Below are positions 37,745-47,964 of a DNA stretch of 64,000 nucleotides, piece by piece. This stretch comes from Leptospira fainei serovar Hurstbridge str. BUT 6 (GTDB lineage: Bacteria > Spirochaetota > Leptospiria > Leptospirales > Leptospiraceae): contig NZ_AKWZ02000010.1 in the NCBI RefSeq assembly GCF_000306235.2, positions 1,488,001 to 1,552,000 of the forward strand, written 5' to 3'. How positions within the stretch are numbered: position 1 is the stretch's first letter; each line of letters begins with the position of its first letter. The position numbers and the translations under genes are program-made. The notes beneath the pieces were generated by a model. It did not search any database. It had not been told where the DNA came from and saw only the letters and a program-made list of their open reading frames with translations.

Positions 37745-37903
37745 GAACGAAGCGCGGAATTCTTGCAACAGATGAATAACACCCGATTGCGAAGATGGGG
37801 AGCGTTCGAAAGATTTTTTTCGAATTCATTTTTGTTCTAAAAATTATGTGGAAGGCGCTCGCTATCGATGTACAATTCTGAAGGAAATTAGGTCGGACAT
37901 AAA

Positions 37904-38974
37904 ATGAGAGGAATACTATTTGGATTCTTGCTTGGAGCGATTCTTTGGCTCTCTTGCCAGAGGGTTTCGGTCGAATACCCATCGTTTCCTCAGACAAAAG
38001 AAGGCCGGGAACTTCGACATTTTCTGAAAGGGGTCCGAGTCGTTGCGTTGGCTGTCGAGTCCCCGAGCGCCGATGTTTGGGGTCAAGACGCGGATATTAG
38101 CCAAGCTTTTATTCGAATTGTTCCTGCAAAGATTTTCCAGGCTTTTTCTGAAGATTCTTACTTTAAGATGGTCGATCTAAGCAAACGAACGGACATTATA
38201 GACGAAGCGAGTTTATCTCTCACCGGAATAACGAATGGTCGATCCAAATTAGGTGAATTACTCGGAGCGGAGGCGATTCTTTATATCAGCGTCGGAAAAC
38301 CGGTTTACGAATGTAGTTTGGAAATGCGCGCCGACTATAGGGCTATTGGGATGTTGCTTTTACAAGCCGCTGCCAACGCTAATTCTAACAAGAGACGTGG
38401 ACATTCTCCAGCTCCGATTCGACAGAATAACGATCCGGTAATGAAGCCTACGGGCGTTCGAAAGTTACTTTTGCCGATTGAAGCGACTTTAGTGCGAGTC
38501 GATACTGGAGAATCGAAAAAGGCCGTTATCTCCAAGCCTACAACGATCTATAATGGAGCCGGGGCTACGTCCTGCCCGGCGATGTTGGAATCTTTATCTC
38601 AAGCGTTAACGGAAGTGATTCCGGAAATGGAAGTCAGGCTAGCTCCGAAATTGGAAACGAAGAGCATCCGAATTTTTACCGACGATGACGACCAGGAGAT
38701 AGCTTCCTATCTTTCGGAAGGATACGAGGAGATTAAAGGGGATACTCCTAGTTTTAATCGAGCAAAATTAGCCTGGGAAAAAGCCGATGCGAAATCCGCC
38801 GGAAAAAGCTGGGCTGCAAAGGCTAATCTCGCGACTTACTACTTCTCTCAGGGAGATTTTGAAAAAGCGGCGGAATTATACGAATCCGCAGTCAAACTCG
38901 GAAGCAACAAAAAAAGTTATCTAAAAGATTTAAGTAAGATCGCTTCCTCCGCGGCAGAAGCGATCGAAGAATAA
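37904..38974 (+). CDS. lipL41: Outer-membrane lipoprotein LipL41
   Basis: The 356-aa sequence aligns from memory along its full length with leptospiral LipL41: VEYPSFPQTKEGRELRHFLKGVRVVALAVESP, YFKMVDLSKRTDIIDEASLSLTGIT, and the C-terminal TPR-like WAAKANLATYYFSQGDFEKAAELYESA. The lipobox ends in LWLSC (Cys18). Two further cysteines followed by Ser and Pro (Cys137-Ser, Cys224-Pro) match positions proposed for haem binding in L. interrogans LipL41. The small chaperone gene lep, which follows lipL41 in pathogens, is absent. The ftsZ stop codon lies 8 bp downstream on the other strand. Confidence 0.88.
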   Translation: MRGILFGFLLGAILWLSCQRVSVEYPSFPQTKEGRELRHFLKGVRVVALAVESPSADVWGQDADISQAFIRIVPAKIFQAFSEDSYFKMVDLSKRTDIIDEASLSLTGITNGRSKLGELLGAEAILYISVGKPVYECSLEMRADYRAIGMLLLQAAANANSNKRRGHSPAPIRQNNDPVMKPTGVRKLLLPIEATLVRVDTGESKKAVISKPTTIYNGAGATSCPAMLESLSQALTEVIPEMEVRLAPKLETKSIRIFTDDDDQEIASYLSEGYEEIKGDTPSFNRAKLAWEKADAKSAGKSWAAKANLATYYFSQGDFEKAAELYESAVKLGSNKKSYLKDLSKIASSAAEAIEE

Positions 38975-38982
38975 TCTCTAAT

Positions 38983-40188
38983 CTATTTTCCTTTTTCGTT
39001 TCTTCGCATGAAAGCCGGAATATCATAATCTTCGCGAGCCGAGGATTGTCCGGAGCGAGTCTTTAGAGATCGGTAGGTTTCCGTATCCGTAATTCGCTCG
39101 GGCTCCGTACGATAATAGGACGGACGCTGCTCTTCTACGGGAGCTTGTTCCGTCAAGCCGACGACCTTTCTTTGCAGTTGACCCGTCGGATATTTCGCGC
39201 TTGAATTCGTCGGCAAACTTGCCGGACGTTTATTAAATCCGGTTGCAATTACCGTTACTCGAATCCTTTTTTCCAATTCAGGGTCTTCGGTTAAACCCAC
39301 GATAATATTCGCGTTAGGATCAACTTGCGACGTGATGATCTGCGACACTTCGTTCCAATCCGAAATCGTAAGATCCGTTCCTCCGGTTACATTGATCAAG
39401 AGAGACGTTGCGCCTGCGATTGAACGCGAATCTAAAAGCGCATTATCGATCGCGTAATTCACGGCCTCGGAAACTTTCTTTTCGCCGCTTCCTTCGCCCA
39501 CTCCCATGACTGCGTCGCCGGTATCTCTCATTATGACTTTCACATCGGCAAAATCCACATTGATAATACCCGGATTGTTTACGATATCGCTGATACCTCT
39601 GACTGCGTTCAACAGAATATCGTCAATGACTCGGAAAGCCTGGTCGATCGGAGTATCCCGGTCCACGACTTGAAAAATCGATTCATTATTTACTAAAATG
39701 AGAGTGTCCACATAGTTTCGCAATTGATCGATGCCGCGTTTGGCTAATTCCATTCTGCGTCGACCTTCGAAGGAAAAAGGAATCGTTACCACCCCGACAA
39801 CGAGGCATTTCATTTCTTTCGCTATCTTCGCTACGATCGGAGCCGCGCCGGTTCCTGTTCCGCCCCCCATTCCCGCGGTAACGAAGACCATATCGGCGCC
39901 TTGGATTATCGATTGGATTCTGTCTCGATCTTCCTCCGCTGCTTTTGCTCCAAGTTCAGGATCTCCGCCTGCCCCCATTCCTCTGGTGATTTTGGAACCG
40001 AGAGTGATTCGATTTTCTATATCCGAGCGGCGCAATACCTGCTCGTCGGTATTCATGATGACGTATTCCACTCCTCGCAGACTAGAATGAGCCATACGCG
40101 CGACCGCATTCATACCGCCTCCGCCTATACCGAGGACTTTAATTATGGCCGGACTTGTCTTATCTGCTTCTTCTTCGAAACGCAACAT
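38983..40188 (-). CDS. ftsZ: Cell division protein FtsZ
   Basis: This tubulin-like GTPase forms the division ring. The GTP signature GGGTGTG (108-114), the synergy (T7) loop [11 protein letters not shown] and the C-terminal peptide DIPAFMRR (389-396), which binds FtsA and ZipA-type partners, are all present. It follows ftsA by 47 bp and ends the ftsQ-ftsA-ftsZ run. Confidence 0.97.
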   Translation of the reverse strand: MLRFEEEADKTSPAIIKVLGIGGGGMNAVARMAHSSLRGVEYVIMNTDEQVLRRSDIENRITLGSKITRGMGAGGDPELGAKAAEEDRDRIQSIIQGADMVFVTAGMGGGTGTGAAPIVAKIAKEMKCLVVGVVTIPFSFEGRRRMELAKRGIDQLRNYVDTLILVNNESIFQVVDRDTPIDQAFRVIDDILLNAVRGISDIVNNPGIINVDFADVKVIMRDTGDAVMGVGEGSGEKKVSEAVNYAIDNALLDSRSIAGATSLLINVTGGTDLTISDWNEVSQIITSQVDPNANIIVGLTEDPELEKRIRVTVIATGFNKRPASLPTNSSAKYPTGQLQRKVVGLTEQAPVEEQRPSYYRTEPERITDTETYRSLKTRSGQSSAREDYDIPAFMRRNEKGK

Positions 40189-40235
40189 ATTTCACCTTCC
40201 TTAGGTCTTGCAAACGATCCGGGATTTCCGGAAAT

Positions 40236-41462
40236 CTATAAATTCTCTTCGATCCATCTGCGGAGTTTTTTGCTCCAGGACTCGGTACGATCTTGGGATT
40301 TCTGTTCCATCTCCCCTAAGCGAGACGCATATTTAATGAGCCCCACTGCGGTGGAAAATTCGGGTGAGGAAACTCTCTCGGCAAGACCTGAGAGTCCGGC
40401 GGGTCGAGCTCGAGTGACCGTTAAATGAAAGACATCTTCTGCCAAAGATTCGATTCCTTCCAGAAGACTTCCACCGCCCGTAAGAATCGCTCCGCCTGCG
40501 AGAAATGATTTTTTTCCCGACTTCACCAATTCCGCATCCACCATTTCGAATATTTCTCTCATGCGTGGTTCGATAATATTCACCAATTCTTCCCGTAAAA
40601 CGGATCGGGCAGGACGTCCGCTAATCGGTGGGATTTCCACGGTTTCAGTGGGATCCATCTCTTCGAGAGTACAGTGTCCATAACGTTTTTTTAATAGCTC
40701 TGCGGTTTCAATGGTTGTTTTTAGACCTATCGAAAGATCGGAGGTTACGTTATAGCCGCCGAACGGAATGATCGCCGAGTAAGCGATTCCTCCGTCTATG
40801 TAAATGATCAAATCGCAAATGCCTGCTCCGATATCCAATACCGCCGTCCCCAGATCCTTTTCGCCCGAAGTTAATACTGCTTCGGAGGACGCAAGACTGG
40901 AAAGAACGCGGGCATCTTCCACTAATCCGGCAGCTTCAACACACTTTTCTAAATTATGAAGGGCTGTAATTCCTGCAGTGACGATGTGAACTTCCGCCTC
41001 TAGTCTGACTCCGGTCATTCCGATCGGATCTTTGATGGAGGTTTGATCGTCCACGGAAAATTCCTTGGACAATACGTGTATGATTTCCTGGTCCGCGGGA
41101 ACTCGTATCGCTTGCGCGGCTTCTATGACTCGAACCACGTCCGGTTCCGTTACGGCTCTATCGCGATTAGTGATCGCCACGACCCCTTTGGAATTATCCG
41201 CTCTTACGGACTTTCCGGTGACGTTCACTACCACGGATGTGATTTCCTGTCCGCACATCAATTCCGCTTCGCTGACCGCTTCCACTATGGAACGAGTCGT
41301 CGCCTCTATGTTTACGATCGCTCCGTTCTTGATCCCGGAAGACGGGAAAGAACCGGTGCCGATGATTTCGGTTTCGTACTCCGAAACAGGACGACCGACA
41401 ACTACTTTGGTAAGCGAAGTTCCTAAATCCAACGATACGATTGTTCTTTCCGAAGCTTCCAT
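40236..41462 (-). CDS. ftsA: Cell division protein FtsA
   Basis: This actin-like ATPase tethers FtsZ to the membrane. Visible are the phosphate-1 loop [15 protein letters not shown], the 1C (SHS2) region with [17 protein letters not shown], phosphate-2 [14 protein letters not shown] and the adenosine loop [11 protein letters not shown]. The C-terminal amphipathic tail [11 protein letters not shown] is the membrane anchor. It starts 4 nt after ftsQ ends. Confidence 0.96.
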   Translation of the reverse strand: MEASERTIVSLDLGTSLTKVVVGRPVSEYETEIIGTGSFPSSGIKNGAIVNIEATTRSIVEAVSEAELMCGQEITSVVVNVTGKSVRADNSKGVVAITNRDRAVTEPDVVRVIEAAQAIRVPADQEIIHVLSKEFSVDDQTSIKDPIGMTGVRLEAEVHIVTAGITALHNLEKCVEAAGLVEDARVLSSLASSEAVLTSGEKDLGTAVLDIGAGICDLIIYIDGGIAYSAIIPFGGYNVTSDLSIGLKTTIETAELLKKRYGHCTLEEMDPTETVEIPPISGRPARSVLREELVNIIEPRMREIFEMVDAELVKSGKKSFLAGGAILTGGGSLLEGIESLAEDVFHLTVTRARPAGLSGLAERVSSPEFSTAVGLIKYASRLGEMEQKSQDRTESWSKKLRRWIEENL

Positions 41463-41466
41463 TCGT

Positions 41467-42210
41467 TTAATGATAGACCGCGTCCTCTCCGCGGATATCC
41501 ACTAATCGTGGTTTGACTTTTTCTTTTTCGAGATACGCTAGGACTGCATATAATTTACGAACTTGTTCGATTTGGAATAGAGTTCCAACCTGTACTCTTA
41601 CCGGGATAGGGGCATCGGTATAAACGAAGATCTCCCCGTCCTCATGAAGCGATACTTCGGAGACTCTCGTTTTCAGGGCAGGGTACGCGCGAAACGCGTT
41701 CTCAACCGAAGTATACAAATCTCTGAACGCGGCGCCGCTCACGAATCCGCCTTCCCGAGGAAAGGTTCCCGAGAGGACCGTTAATCCGGGGGTTCGCACG
41801 TCGTCCTTGGATAGAACTTTCAATTCGGAATCTATCTCGAATAGATGACCGTCCGAATTAACTAGGTAGACCGGTTTTCGTTCGGTAATTTCGACCAATA
41901 GTTGATCTTCCGACTTTTTTTCAAGTCTGGCTTTTTTGATTCGAGGATGAGACGTTAGGCGACTTTCCATGAGACTCAGGTCGTAATTTTCGAAAGAAGT
42001 TCCCGGTTGAATTCCCATGATTTGAACGATTTCTTCCGTCTTGAGCGTCTCGTGTCCGGTCAGGATAAGTTTGTTCAACTCCTGGGGAAGGGTCCCCTTT
42101 CTGAATCCCCATCCAATACTGCTAATAAGCAGAATCAAAAAGGCCAGGAGCCACCAACTTGTTCTTTTTTGAATGGAATCTTTCAGAAAGTCAATTAGAT
42201 TATGTCTCAT
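41467..42210 (-). CDS. ftsQ: Cell division protein FtsQ/DivIB
   Basis: The 247-aa bitopic protein has a short cytoplasmic N-terminus, one transmembrane helix ([18 protein letters not shown]) and a POTRA domain ([31 protein letters not shown]...[10 protein letters not shown]). The FtsQ beta domain ends in [15 protein letters not shown]. It links early and late divisome proteins. It is the first gene of ftsQAZ here and is divergent from the MCE gene. The usual upstream murein genes are not visible in this window. Confidence 0.92.
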   Translation of the reverse strand: MRHNLIDFLKDSIQKRTSWWLLAFLILLISSIGWGFRKGTLPQELNKLILTGHETLKTEEIVQIMGIQPGTSFENYDLSLMESRLTSHPRIKKARLEKKSEDQLLVEITERKPVYLVNSDGHLFEIDSELKVLSKDDVRTPGLTVLSGTFPREGGFVSGAAFRDLYTSVENAFRAYPALKTRVSEVSLHEDGEIFVYTDAPIPVRVQVGTLFQIEQVRKLYAVLAYLEKEKVKPRLVDIRGEDAVYH

Positions 42211-42358
42211 ACGGCTTTCTACGGGGCTTTTTCTTACTTCCTACTAAATTCTATCGGGAAAAATCGCATATTCCCGTTTGATTTTCGGTTTTCCGATTAG
42301 GTTTTAGTTGCTATCTCCGGAATACCGACATACTCTAGATGAGAACCTTTCCGAATCG

Positions 42359-43162
42359 ATGAAATTTCCGAGACCGTCTCCCGTACATTTGGGATTAGCA
42401 TTCTTTTTCGTATTCACCTTGCTGCTCTATCATTCCGTTCTAGAGAGAGCCGGAACGAAAGATATCTATCCTTACACTCTCAAGATCTATTATCCAAAGT
42501 CTCAAGGAATTCGGCCGGGCACCTCCGTGAGCATTCTCGGGGTTGAAAAGGGTTTGGTTCGGGATGTGGACGTGGTTCCGATTGAAGAAGTTCCCGATAA
42601 GAGGTTTTTAGATCCTCTTCGTAAGAAAGCTGTCGAAATTACGATACGACTCGCGGACCCGATAACATTATATGCAAATTACAATATCAGTTTTCGGACG
42701 GCAACCGTTCTGTCCGGTAGGACGATCGATATCGATCCCGGCAGTGCGGAAAGGGATCCGAATATGGGATTTTTTAAGCCGACGTATAGGGAAGAAAAGG
42801 AAAATGCTCCCGATTTTGCGCCATCTGCAAAATATTACGATGATTTCTTTGCAGCTTCGACGGGAATCATTCGGGAAAATCAAAACGATATTCATGTCAC
42901 ATTTCGGAACTTGTTGGAAGTCTCCGAAAAACTAAAGGGTAGTAAAGGTAGTATCCCTAGAATATTAAACGATAACGATATTCACGATAATATCGCCGAG
43001 ACGATGGTGGACATGCGTTTATTCGGAGACGATACCCGACGCTATACGGAAGGATATCGTAAATTGGAACGCTCGTCTCTAATTCCATTTTCAATTAACT
43101 TGTATCGTAGGACCACTCTGATCGGCAGCATATCCTCCGATTTCTATCTCAACCGACTATAG
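42359..43162 (+). CDS. MCE (MlaD-family) protein
   Basis: The protein has one N-terminal transmembrane helix ([15 protein letters not shown]) and one MCE domain: [29 protein letters not shown], then [38 protein letters not shown]-terminal helical tail follows. MCE proteins form hexameric rings for phospholipid movement between membranes. No ATPase or permease partner is adjacent. The open frame begins at a TTG (42308), but the ATG at 42359 gives a normal anchor and is preferred. Confidence 0.82.
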   Translation: MKFPRPSPVHLGLAFFFVFTLLLYHSVLERAGTKDIYPYTLKIYYPKSQGIRPGTSVSILGVEKGLVRDVDVVPIEEVPDKRFLDPLRKKAVEITIRLADPITLYANYNISFRTATVLSGRTIDIDPGSAERDPNMGFFKPTYREEKENAPDFAPSAKYYDDFFAASTGIIRENQNDIHVTFRNLLEVSEKLKGSKGSIPRILNDNDIHDNIAETMVDMRLFGDDTRRYTEGYRKLERSSLIPFSINLYRRTTLIGSISSDFYLNRL

Positions 43163-43209
43163 GTTGAAAAAACCGTGGCGATTCGCCGTTTCTTGCCGAT
43201 TGGGAGGAT

Positions 43210-44313
43210 ATGAAAGTCGCCGTCATTCATGATTGGCTAAATGGAATGCGCGGAGGGGAGGTCGTTTTAGACTCTCTTCTGAAGATATTTCCGAATGCCG
43301 ACCTATTTACCCTGTTTTACGAACCGGGTAAACTCAATGAAAGAATCGAAACTCGTAAAATTACGACTGCTTTCACCGATAGACTTCCGTTTAAATCCAG
43401 GTATCGGTGGTATCTTCCTCTGTTTCCGACCGCAATAGAATCTTTTGATCTTCGCGGTTATGACTTGGTATTCTCTTCTTCGCATTGCGTGGCCAAGGGA
43501 GTGATTCCGGATCCGGATGCGATTCATATCAGTTACGTGCATTCCCCGATGCGCTATGTTTGGGATCTATATTACGATTATTTTCCCGCTCGCAAAGGAC
43601 TCAAATTCTTAGCGTTCCAAGCGGTATCGAATTATCTTAGAATGTGGGACGCGGCTTCGGCAAATAGGGTGGATTCTTTCTTGGCGAATTCAGCGTTTGT
43701 CGGACGGCGAATTAAAAAATTCTATCGGCGAGATTCTACGATCGTCCATCCTCCCTGTCTTCCGGAAGGATTTAAAGTAAAGAAAATTCAAAAAGAGGAC
43801 TTCGATTTGATCGTTTCCGCCTTTGCTCCTTATAAAAGGATAGATCTGGCCATCGAAGCTTACCGGAAGAACGGTCGGCGATTAAAGATTCTCGGAAGCG
43901 GCCAAGAATATAAGAATCTAGTTAAACTTCTTCCTCCGAATGTGGAAATACTTCCGCATCGTCCTCGTTCGGAAGTAATCGAGTATTTGTCTAAAGCAAA
44001 AGTCTTCGTTTTTCCAGGGATGGAAGATTTCGGGATCGCTCCTGTGGAAGCTCAAGGATATGGCACGCCTGTGATTGCATACGGCAAAGGCGGCGCCTTG
44101 GAAACCGTAATTGGCGGGAAAACCGGGGTATTTTTTAAAGAACAGACGGTGGAAGCGCTAAATTCCTCCTTGATCGAATCGGATTCTATCGAATGGAACC
44201 CGAAAAATTTTCAAACCTCCGTGAATCGATTTACGGAGGAAAAATTCATTATCCAAATTTCGAAGGCGGTCGATTCTATAAACAAGAACTCCAGCTCGAG
44301 GAAGGGCAATTGA
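43210..44313 (+). CDS. GT4-family glycosyltransferase
   Basis: The 367-aa GT-B fold protein opens with VAVIHDWLNGMRGGEVVLDSL (acceptor-side glycine loop). It carries the donor-binding C-terminal half FVFPGMEDFGIAPVEAQGYGTPVIAYGKGGALETVI, the E-x7-E region of GT4 enzymes. It probably adds a sugar to LPS or another surface glycan. It ends inside the flbD start (TTGA overlap) and so heads the motor operon, and kdsB lies at that operon's other end. Confidence 0.88.
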   Translation: MKVAVIHDWLNGMRGGEVVLDSLLKIFPNADLFTLFYEPGKLNERIETRKITTAFTDRLPFKSRYRWYLPLFPTAIESFDLRGYDLVFSSSHCVAKGVIPDPDAIHISYVHSPMRYVWDLYYDYFPARKGLKFLAFQAVSNYLRMWDAASANRVDSFLANSAFVGRRIKKFYRRDSTIVHPPCLPEGFKVKKIQKEDFDLIVSAFAPYKRIDLAIEAYRKNGRRLKILGSGQEYKNLVKLLPPNVEILPHRPRSEVIEYLSKAKVFVFPGMEDFGIAPVEAQGYGTPVIAYGKGGALETVIGGKTGVFFKEQTVEALNSSLIESDSIEWNPKNFQTSVNRFTEEKFIIQISKAVDSINKNSSSRKGN

Positions 44314-44534
44314 TTACCCTGCACCGTTTAAAGGGGACGGAATTCGTCCTGAACGCTTCTCATATAGAATGTATCGAGGCTAATCCCGATACTACGATCA
44401 CTCTTTCGAATGATCGAAAATATGTGGTTCAAGAGAGCGTTCCGCAAGTGATCGAAAAGATTATAGAGTTCAAAAAGAGAGTATTAGTCTTCCCGATAGG
44501 CTCTACTCCCGACCAATTTAAGAAGGTAGATTAA
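44310..44534 (+). CDS. flbD: Flagellar protein FlbD
   Basis: This 74-aa protein matches the flagellar FlbD family: LITLHRLKGTEFVLNASHIECIEANPDTTITLSNDRKYVVQESVPQVIEKI. The start is a TTG at 44310, overlapping the glycosyltransferase stop (TTGA) and preceded by AGGAAGGG. A longer frame from 44193 lies wholly within the glycosyltransferase gene and adds non-FlbD sequence. motA follows after 6 nt. Confidence 0.88.
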   Translation: MITLHRLKGTEFVLNASHIECIEANPDTTITLSNDRKYVVQESVPQVIEKIIEFKKRVLVFPIGSTPDQFKKVD

Positions 44535-44540
44535 GCGATC

Positions 44541-45323
44541 ATGGATATAGCATCACTCATCGGTTTGGGTTCCGCTTTAGTCGTTGTGGCCTTCGGTATT
44601 CTTTCCGCAGGGTTGAACCCGATAGATATCGTGGATATTCCCTCAGTCTTGATTACGTTCGGAGGCGCTACTGCCTGTACGATCATGGCGGTTCCTTGGC
44701 AGTCGACTCTCGACGTAGGTAAAATTACCCGTAAGGCGTTTCGTGAAGAAAAGAGCGATCTGGTGGAACTGATTAAGACTCTGGTTTCCTTTTCCGAGAA
44801 AGCAAGACGAGAAGGTCTACTCGCTCTCGAAGACGACGTTAACGAGTTGCCGGAGGAATTCCTGCGCAAAGGAATTACCTTAGTCGTCGACGGAACGGAC
44901 CCGGAGTTGGTTCGAAATATTATGGAAACCGAAATGGGAAATATCGCCACCCGCCACTCCCAAGGAAAAGCTTGGTGGGAAAACTGGGGCGCTCTCGCTC
45001 CCGCATTCGGGATGATCGGAACCTTGATCGGACTTGTGCAGATGCTCAAGAACCTCGGCTCCGGAGATCCGAGCGCAATCGGAACGGGTATGGCCGCGGC
45101 TTTGATCACTACTCTTTACGGTTCAATGGGAGCGAATATGTTCGCCATTCCCATTATGAAAAAATTAATTCGTAAATCGGAAGATGAATTATTAATAAAG
45201 CAAATTATGATTGAGGGAACTCTTTCCATTCAATCCGGAGACAACCCTAGGATCGTTAAAGACAAACTTGCCAGCTTCCTCCCTCCGTCCGAACGCGGTG
45301 TCTTGAAGGAAGAAGGGGATTAA
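44541..45323 (+). CDS. motA: Flagellar motor stator MotA
   Basis: This 260-aa inner-membrane protein has four transmembrane helices. The family features are FGGATACTIMAVP, the cytoplasmic charged loop with the conserved RREGLLALED, and PAFGMIGTLIGLVQML with the functional prolines before helix 3. With MotB it forms the proton channel that drives the periplasmic flagella. Confidence 0.96.
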   Translation: MDIASLIGLGSALVVVAFGILSAGLNPIDIVDIPSVLITFGGATACTIMAVPWQSTLDVGKITRKAFREEKSDLVELIKTLVSFSEKARREGLLALEDDVNELPEEFLRKGITLVVDGTDPELVRNIMETEMGNIATRHSQGKAWWENWGALAPAFGMIGTLIGLVQMLKNLGSGDPSAIGTGMAAALITTLYGSMGANMFAIPIMKKLIRKSEDELLIKQIMIEGTLSIQSGDNPRIVKDKLASFLPPSERGVLKEEGD

Positions 45324-45356
45324 TCCGGGAACGAATCCCGTACGGTTGGAAGACTT

Positions 45357-46184
45357 ATGGCGCAGCAAAAATGTCCAGAATGCATTCAGAACATCCCCGA
45401 ATACATGCTTACGTACGGGGACATGGTGACACTTCTCCTATGTTTCTTTATCATGCTTTATAAAACCGGTAAGACGAACGCGATCGAAATGCAGATCATT
45501 CTTTCGGCGTTTAAAACGACGACCGGCTTCTTTGACGGAGGACAGACCCTGTCCAAAGGTAAGCTGGAAGAGATGGGGATGAATATCGAAAGTCTTCCAT
45601 CGATGACTACCGGTAAGGCTCTTTCCAAATCTAAGAAGACTGCGACCGAGTTATTTAAGCCCGAGATCGAAGCCGGCAAGGTCCGCGTAACGGAAGACGA
45701 ACGCGGACTAGTGATAAGCTTGGTGGGCGCGGATTATTTCGGACCAGGTTCGGCGATTCTTAATGATCCGATTAAATCAACGCTGAAGAAAGCGAGCGGG
45801 TTAATAAAAAATTTAGAACGCTTCGTACGGGTCGAAGGACATTGCGACGCGGATGCGGTGGTGCCGGGCGCAAATCCGAATCGAGAAGAACGTGCCTATT
45901 TGAATAATTGGGACCTCGCCGGCGCTAGAGCGATAAATTCCACCGATTATTTAGTCGGTGTCGGTAGGTTGGATCCGAGTTGGTTTCAAGCCGTAAGTTT
46001 CGGATCTTATCGGCCTTTAGCCGTAGAATACGAAGGAACACCGGAAGCAAAAGCCTTCAATCGAAGGATAGATATCGTAATCTTAACCGATAAATCCACG
46101 AAGAGAGGACCGCATGAATCGAATTACGGTCTTCCAAAGAGCCGCGTTCCCGGCTCGGAAACTTCCACCGAAAGTGGATTCTAA
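45357..46184 (+). CDS. motB: Flagellar motor stator MotB
   Basis: The 275-aa protein has one transmembrane helix with the proton-carrying aspartate Asp22 in MLTYGDMVTLLLCFFIMLY. A plug region follows, then an OmpA-like peptidoglycan-binding domain (VRVEGHCDAD...NWDLAGARAINSTDYLV...NRRIDIVILTD). A CPEC motif sits just before the helix. It lies 33 bp downstream of motA and 23 bp upstream of fliL. Confidence 0.95.
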   Translation: MAQQKCPECIQNIPEYMLTYGDMVTLLLCFFIMLYKTGKTNAIEMQIILSAFKTTTGFFDGGQTLSKGKLEEMGMNIESLPSMTTGKALSKSKKTATELFKPEIEAGKVRVTEDERGLVISLVGADYFGPGSAILNDPIKSTLKKASGLIKNLERFVRVEGHCDADAVVPGANPNREERAYLNNWDLAGARAINSTDYLVGVGRLDPSWFQAVSFGSYRPLAVEYEGTPEAKAFNRRIDIVILTDKSTKRGPHESNYGLPKSRVPGSETSTESGF

Positions 46185-46207
46185 AAGAGAAAAAGGAGAA
46201 GTAACCC

Positions 46208-46732
46208 ATGGGTGATCCCGAAATAGACGAAGAAGAAGGCGGCGTCCCCGCCGCGGACGGCGGAGCCGGTTCTTCTCCACTTATAAAATGGCTCATCTAT
46301 ATTGCGGGAGCCGTCTTTGGAATTATCATCGTCGTACTTGTGTCTATGTTTGTCGCCAAACAAGCTGCTACGAGTACGTTTAGGGAGATGAAGAACGTTT
46401 CCTTGGTTAAGCCTCCTCCTCCTTTAGTCACGTTTGCTTTCCAAGAAGAATTCAGGATTAATACGGCCGATAAGGGTGAAACGCACTTCGTCAAAATGAA
46501 ACTCTCTTTCGGCGTCGCAAAAGACGATACGAAGATAACGAATGAATTGGCGGAACGAATCGCTCAAATGCGGGATTTGGTGAACTTGATCGTCGGTCGC
46601 AAAACTAAGGACGATTTAATCGACGTGGAAGATCAATTGGATCTTCGTGAAGAAATCAAAGCTCAAATTAACCACATACTTTCGGAAGGAAAGATTCAGG
46701 AAGTCTACTTTACGGAATTTATCGTGAACTAA
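46208..46732 (+). CDS. fliL: Flagellar basal-body protein FliL
   Basis: The 174-aa single-pass protein has an acidic cytoplasmic N-terminus, a transmembrane helix (LIYIAGAVFGIIIVVLVSMFVA) and a FliL periplasmic domain. The domain has HFVKMKLSFGVAKDD and a C-terminal LREEIKAQINHILSEGKIQEVYFTEFIVN. It surrounds or supports the stators. Its stop overlaps the kdsB ATG (TAATG). Confidence 0.9.
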   Translation: MGDPEIDEEEGGVPAADGGAGSSPLIKWLIYIAGAVFGIIIVVLVSMFVAKQAATSTFREMKNVSLVKPPPPLVTFAFQEEFRINTADKGETHFVKMKLSFGVAKDDTKITNELAERIAQMRDLVNLIVGRKTKDDLIDVEDQLDLREEIKAQINHILSEGKIQEVYFTEFIVN

Positions 46733-47472
46733 TGACAAATCCCAAAGTACTAGGAGTCATCCCGGCAAGGTTCGGAAGTTCAAGGTTCCCGGGAAAGCCC
46801 CTCGTTCAGATAGGGGATTTCCCCATGATTCTCTGGACATATAAGAATTCTCTAAAGTCTTCTTTAGTGGATGAGTTAGTCGTAGCGACCGACGACGAGA
46901 GAATTCTTATGACAGTTTTGGATAGCGGAGGCAACGCAGTAATGACGTCTCCGGACCATCCGTCCGGAACGGATAGAATCCGAGAGGTCGCATTACGGTT
47001 TCCAAACTTCGGCGTCGTCGTAAATATACAAGGTGACGAGCCGGGTATAGAGGCCAACTTGATAGACGGCGTGGCACGGCTGAAAATAGACCGAAAAGAT
47101 TGGGCCATGACTACTGCTGCCGTGCCGATGGATCCCAATGAAATCAACGATCCGAATAGGGTTAAAGTAGTGATGGATGCGAAGGGTAAAGCTTTGTATT
47201 TTTCCCGTTCACCGATTCCGAGCCAGTTTAAGAAAAACGTTCCGGCGTTCCGACATCTTGGAATCTACGCATACGATCGTGATTTCTTATTAAGTTACCC
47301 CGATCTTCCCGCTAGTCCTTTAGAGGAATCGGAATCCTTGGAACAATTGCGTGCGTTGGAAGCGGGATATTCGATCGGAGTACATATAACGGAGCGAGCT
47401 GCATTAAGCGTGGACACTCCGAATGATTTAAAATTAGTAATTCAAGATTTTCAAGCCAAAGGCCTGATATAG
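46732..47472 (+). CDS. kdsB: CMP-KDO synthetase (3-deoxy-manno-octulosonate cytidylyltransferase)
   Basis: The 246-aa enzyme activates Kdo with CTP for lipid A-core assembly. Motifs are VIPARFGSSRFPGKPL (nucleotide loop), VVATDDERI, SPDHPSGTDRI, NIQGDEPGI and FRHLGIYAYDRDFLL. Translation is coupled to fliL through a 1-nt overlap, which ties LPS synthesis to the motor operon. Confidence 0.95.
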   Translation: MTNPKVLGVIPARFGSSRFPGKPLVQIGDFPMILWTYKNSLKSSLVDELVVATDDERILMTVLDSGGNAVMTSPDHPSGTDRIREVALRFPNFGVVVNIQGDEPGIEANLIDGVARLKIDRKDWAMTTAAVPMDPNEINDPNRVKVVMDAKGKALYFSRSPIPSQFKKNVPAFRHLGIYAYDRDFLLSYPDLPASPLEESESLEQLRALEAGYSIGVHITERAALSVDTPNDLKLVIQDFQAKGLI

Positions 47473-47529
47473 AATCGAACGATCGCTTGCGAATTTAACC
47501 GCTTCGCCCTCTAAGATGAAATCGATTCC

Positions 47530-47868
47530 TTAACCTAAAGCTTCTTGCAGGGTATTATGGATCAGTACGAAGTCCGTCAATCCGACTATATCCATTACTT
47601 TACGGAAATGATCGTTTAAACCGGCAAATTCAATCTTTGCAGAAGATTCCGCAGCCTTCGTAATCAAACTTATCAACGTAGCAAGTCCCGCAGAATTGAT
47701 GTAAGATGTTCCGTGAAAATTCAGAATTACTCGAGCTCTACGCAATTCCGGAATAGAATGATATTTATTGATGATATCTTCGTCGGCATCGGAAGTGATC
47801 TCGCCTGAGATATGTAATACCGGTACAGACGGCTCCAAGTCCACGGTTATTTTGAATTCGTCAGACAT
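47530..47868 (-). CDS. STAS-domain anti-anti-sigma factor
   Basis: This 112-aa single-domain STAS protein has the phosphorylation segment TSYINSAGLATLISL, with Ser59 as the likely target. Such proteins release a sigma factor or regulate a phosphatase pathway once dephosphorylated. Partner kinase and phosphatase genes are not adjacent. Confidence 0.88.
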   Translation of the reverse strand: MSDEFKITVDLEPSVPVLHISGEITSDADEDIINKYHSIPELRRARVILNFHGTSYINSAGLATLISLITKAAESSAKIEFAGLNDHFRKVMDIVGLTDFVLIHNTLQEALG

Positions 47869-47964
47869 ATGCCTTATTTATCACAAAGACCCTCTCTTGA
47901 AACCCGAGTCAACCCCGTTTCAAAGGGTTTTTGAAAGGCTGGACTGCCATTTTGCCGAGCAAGA

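Noticed and set aside
40236..41505. Long plus-strand frames opposite ftsA and ftsZ
   Set aside because: Shadows of strongly conserved genes, with no domain signal.
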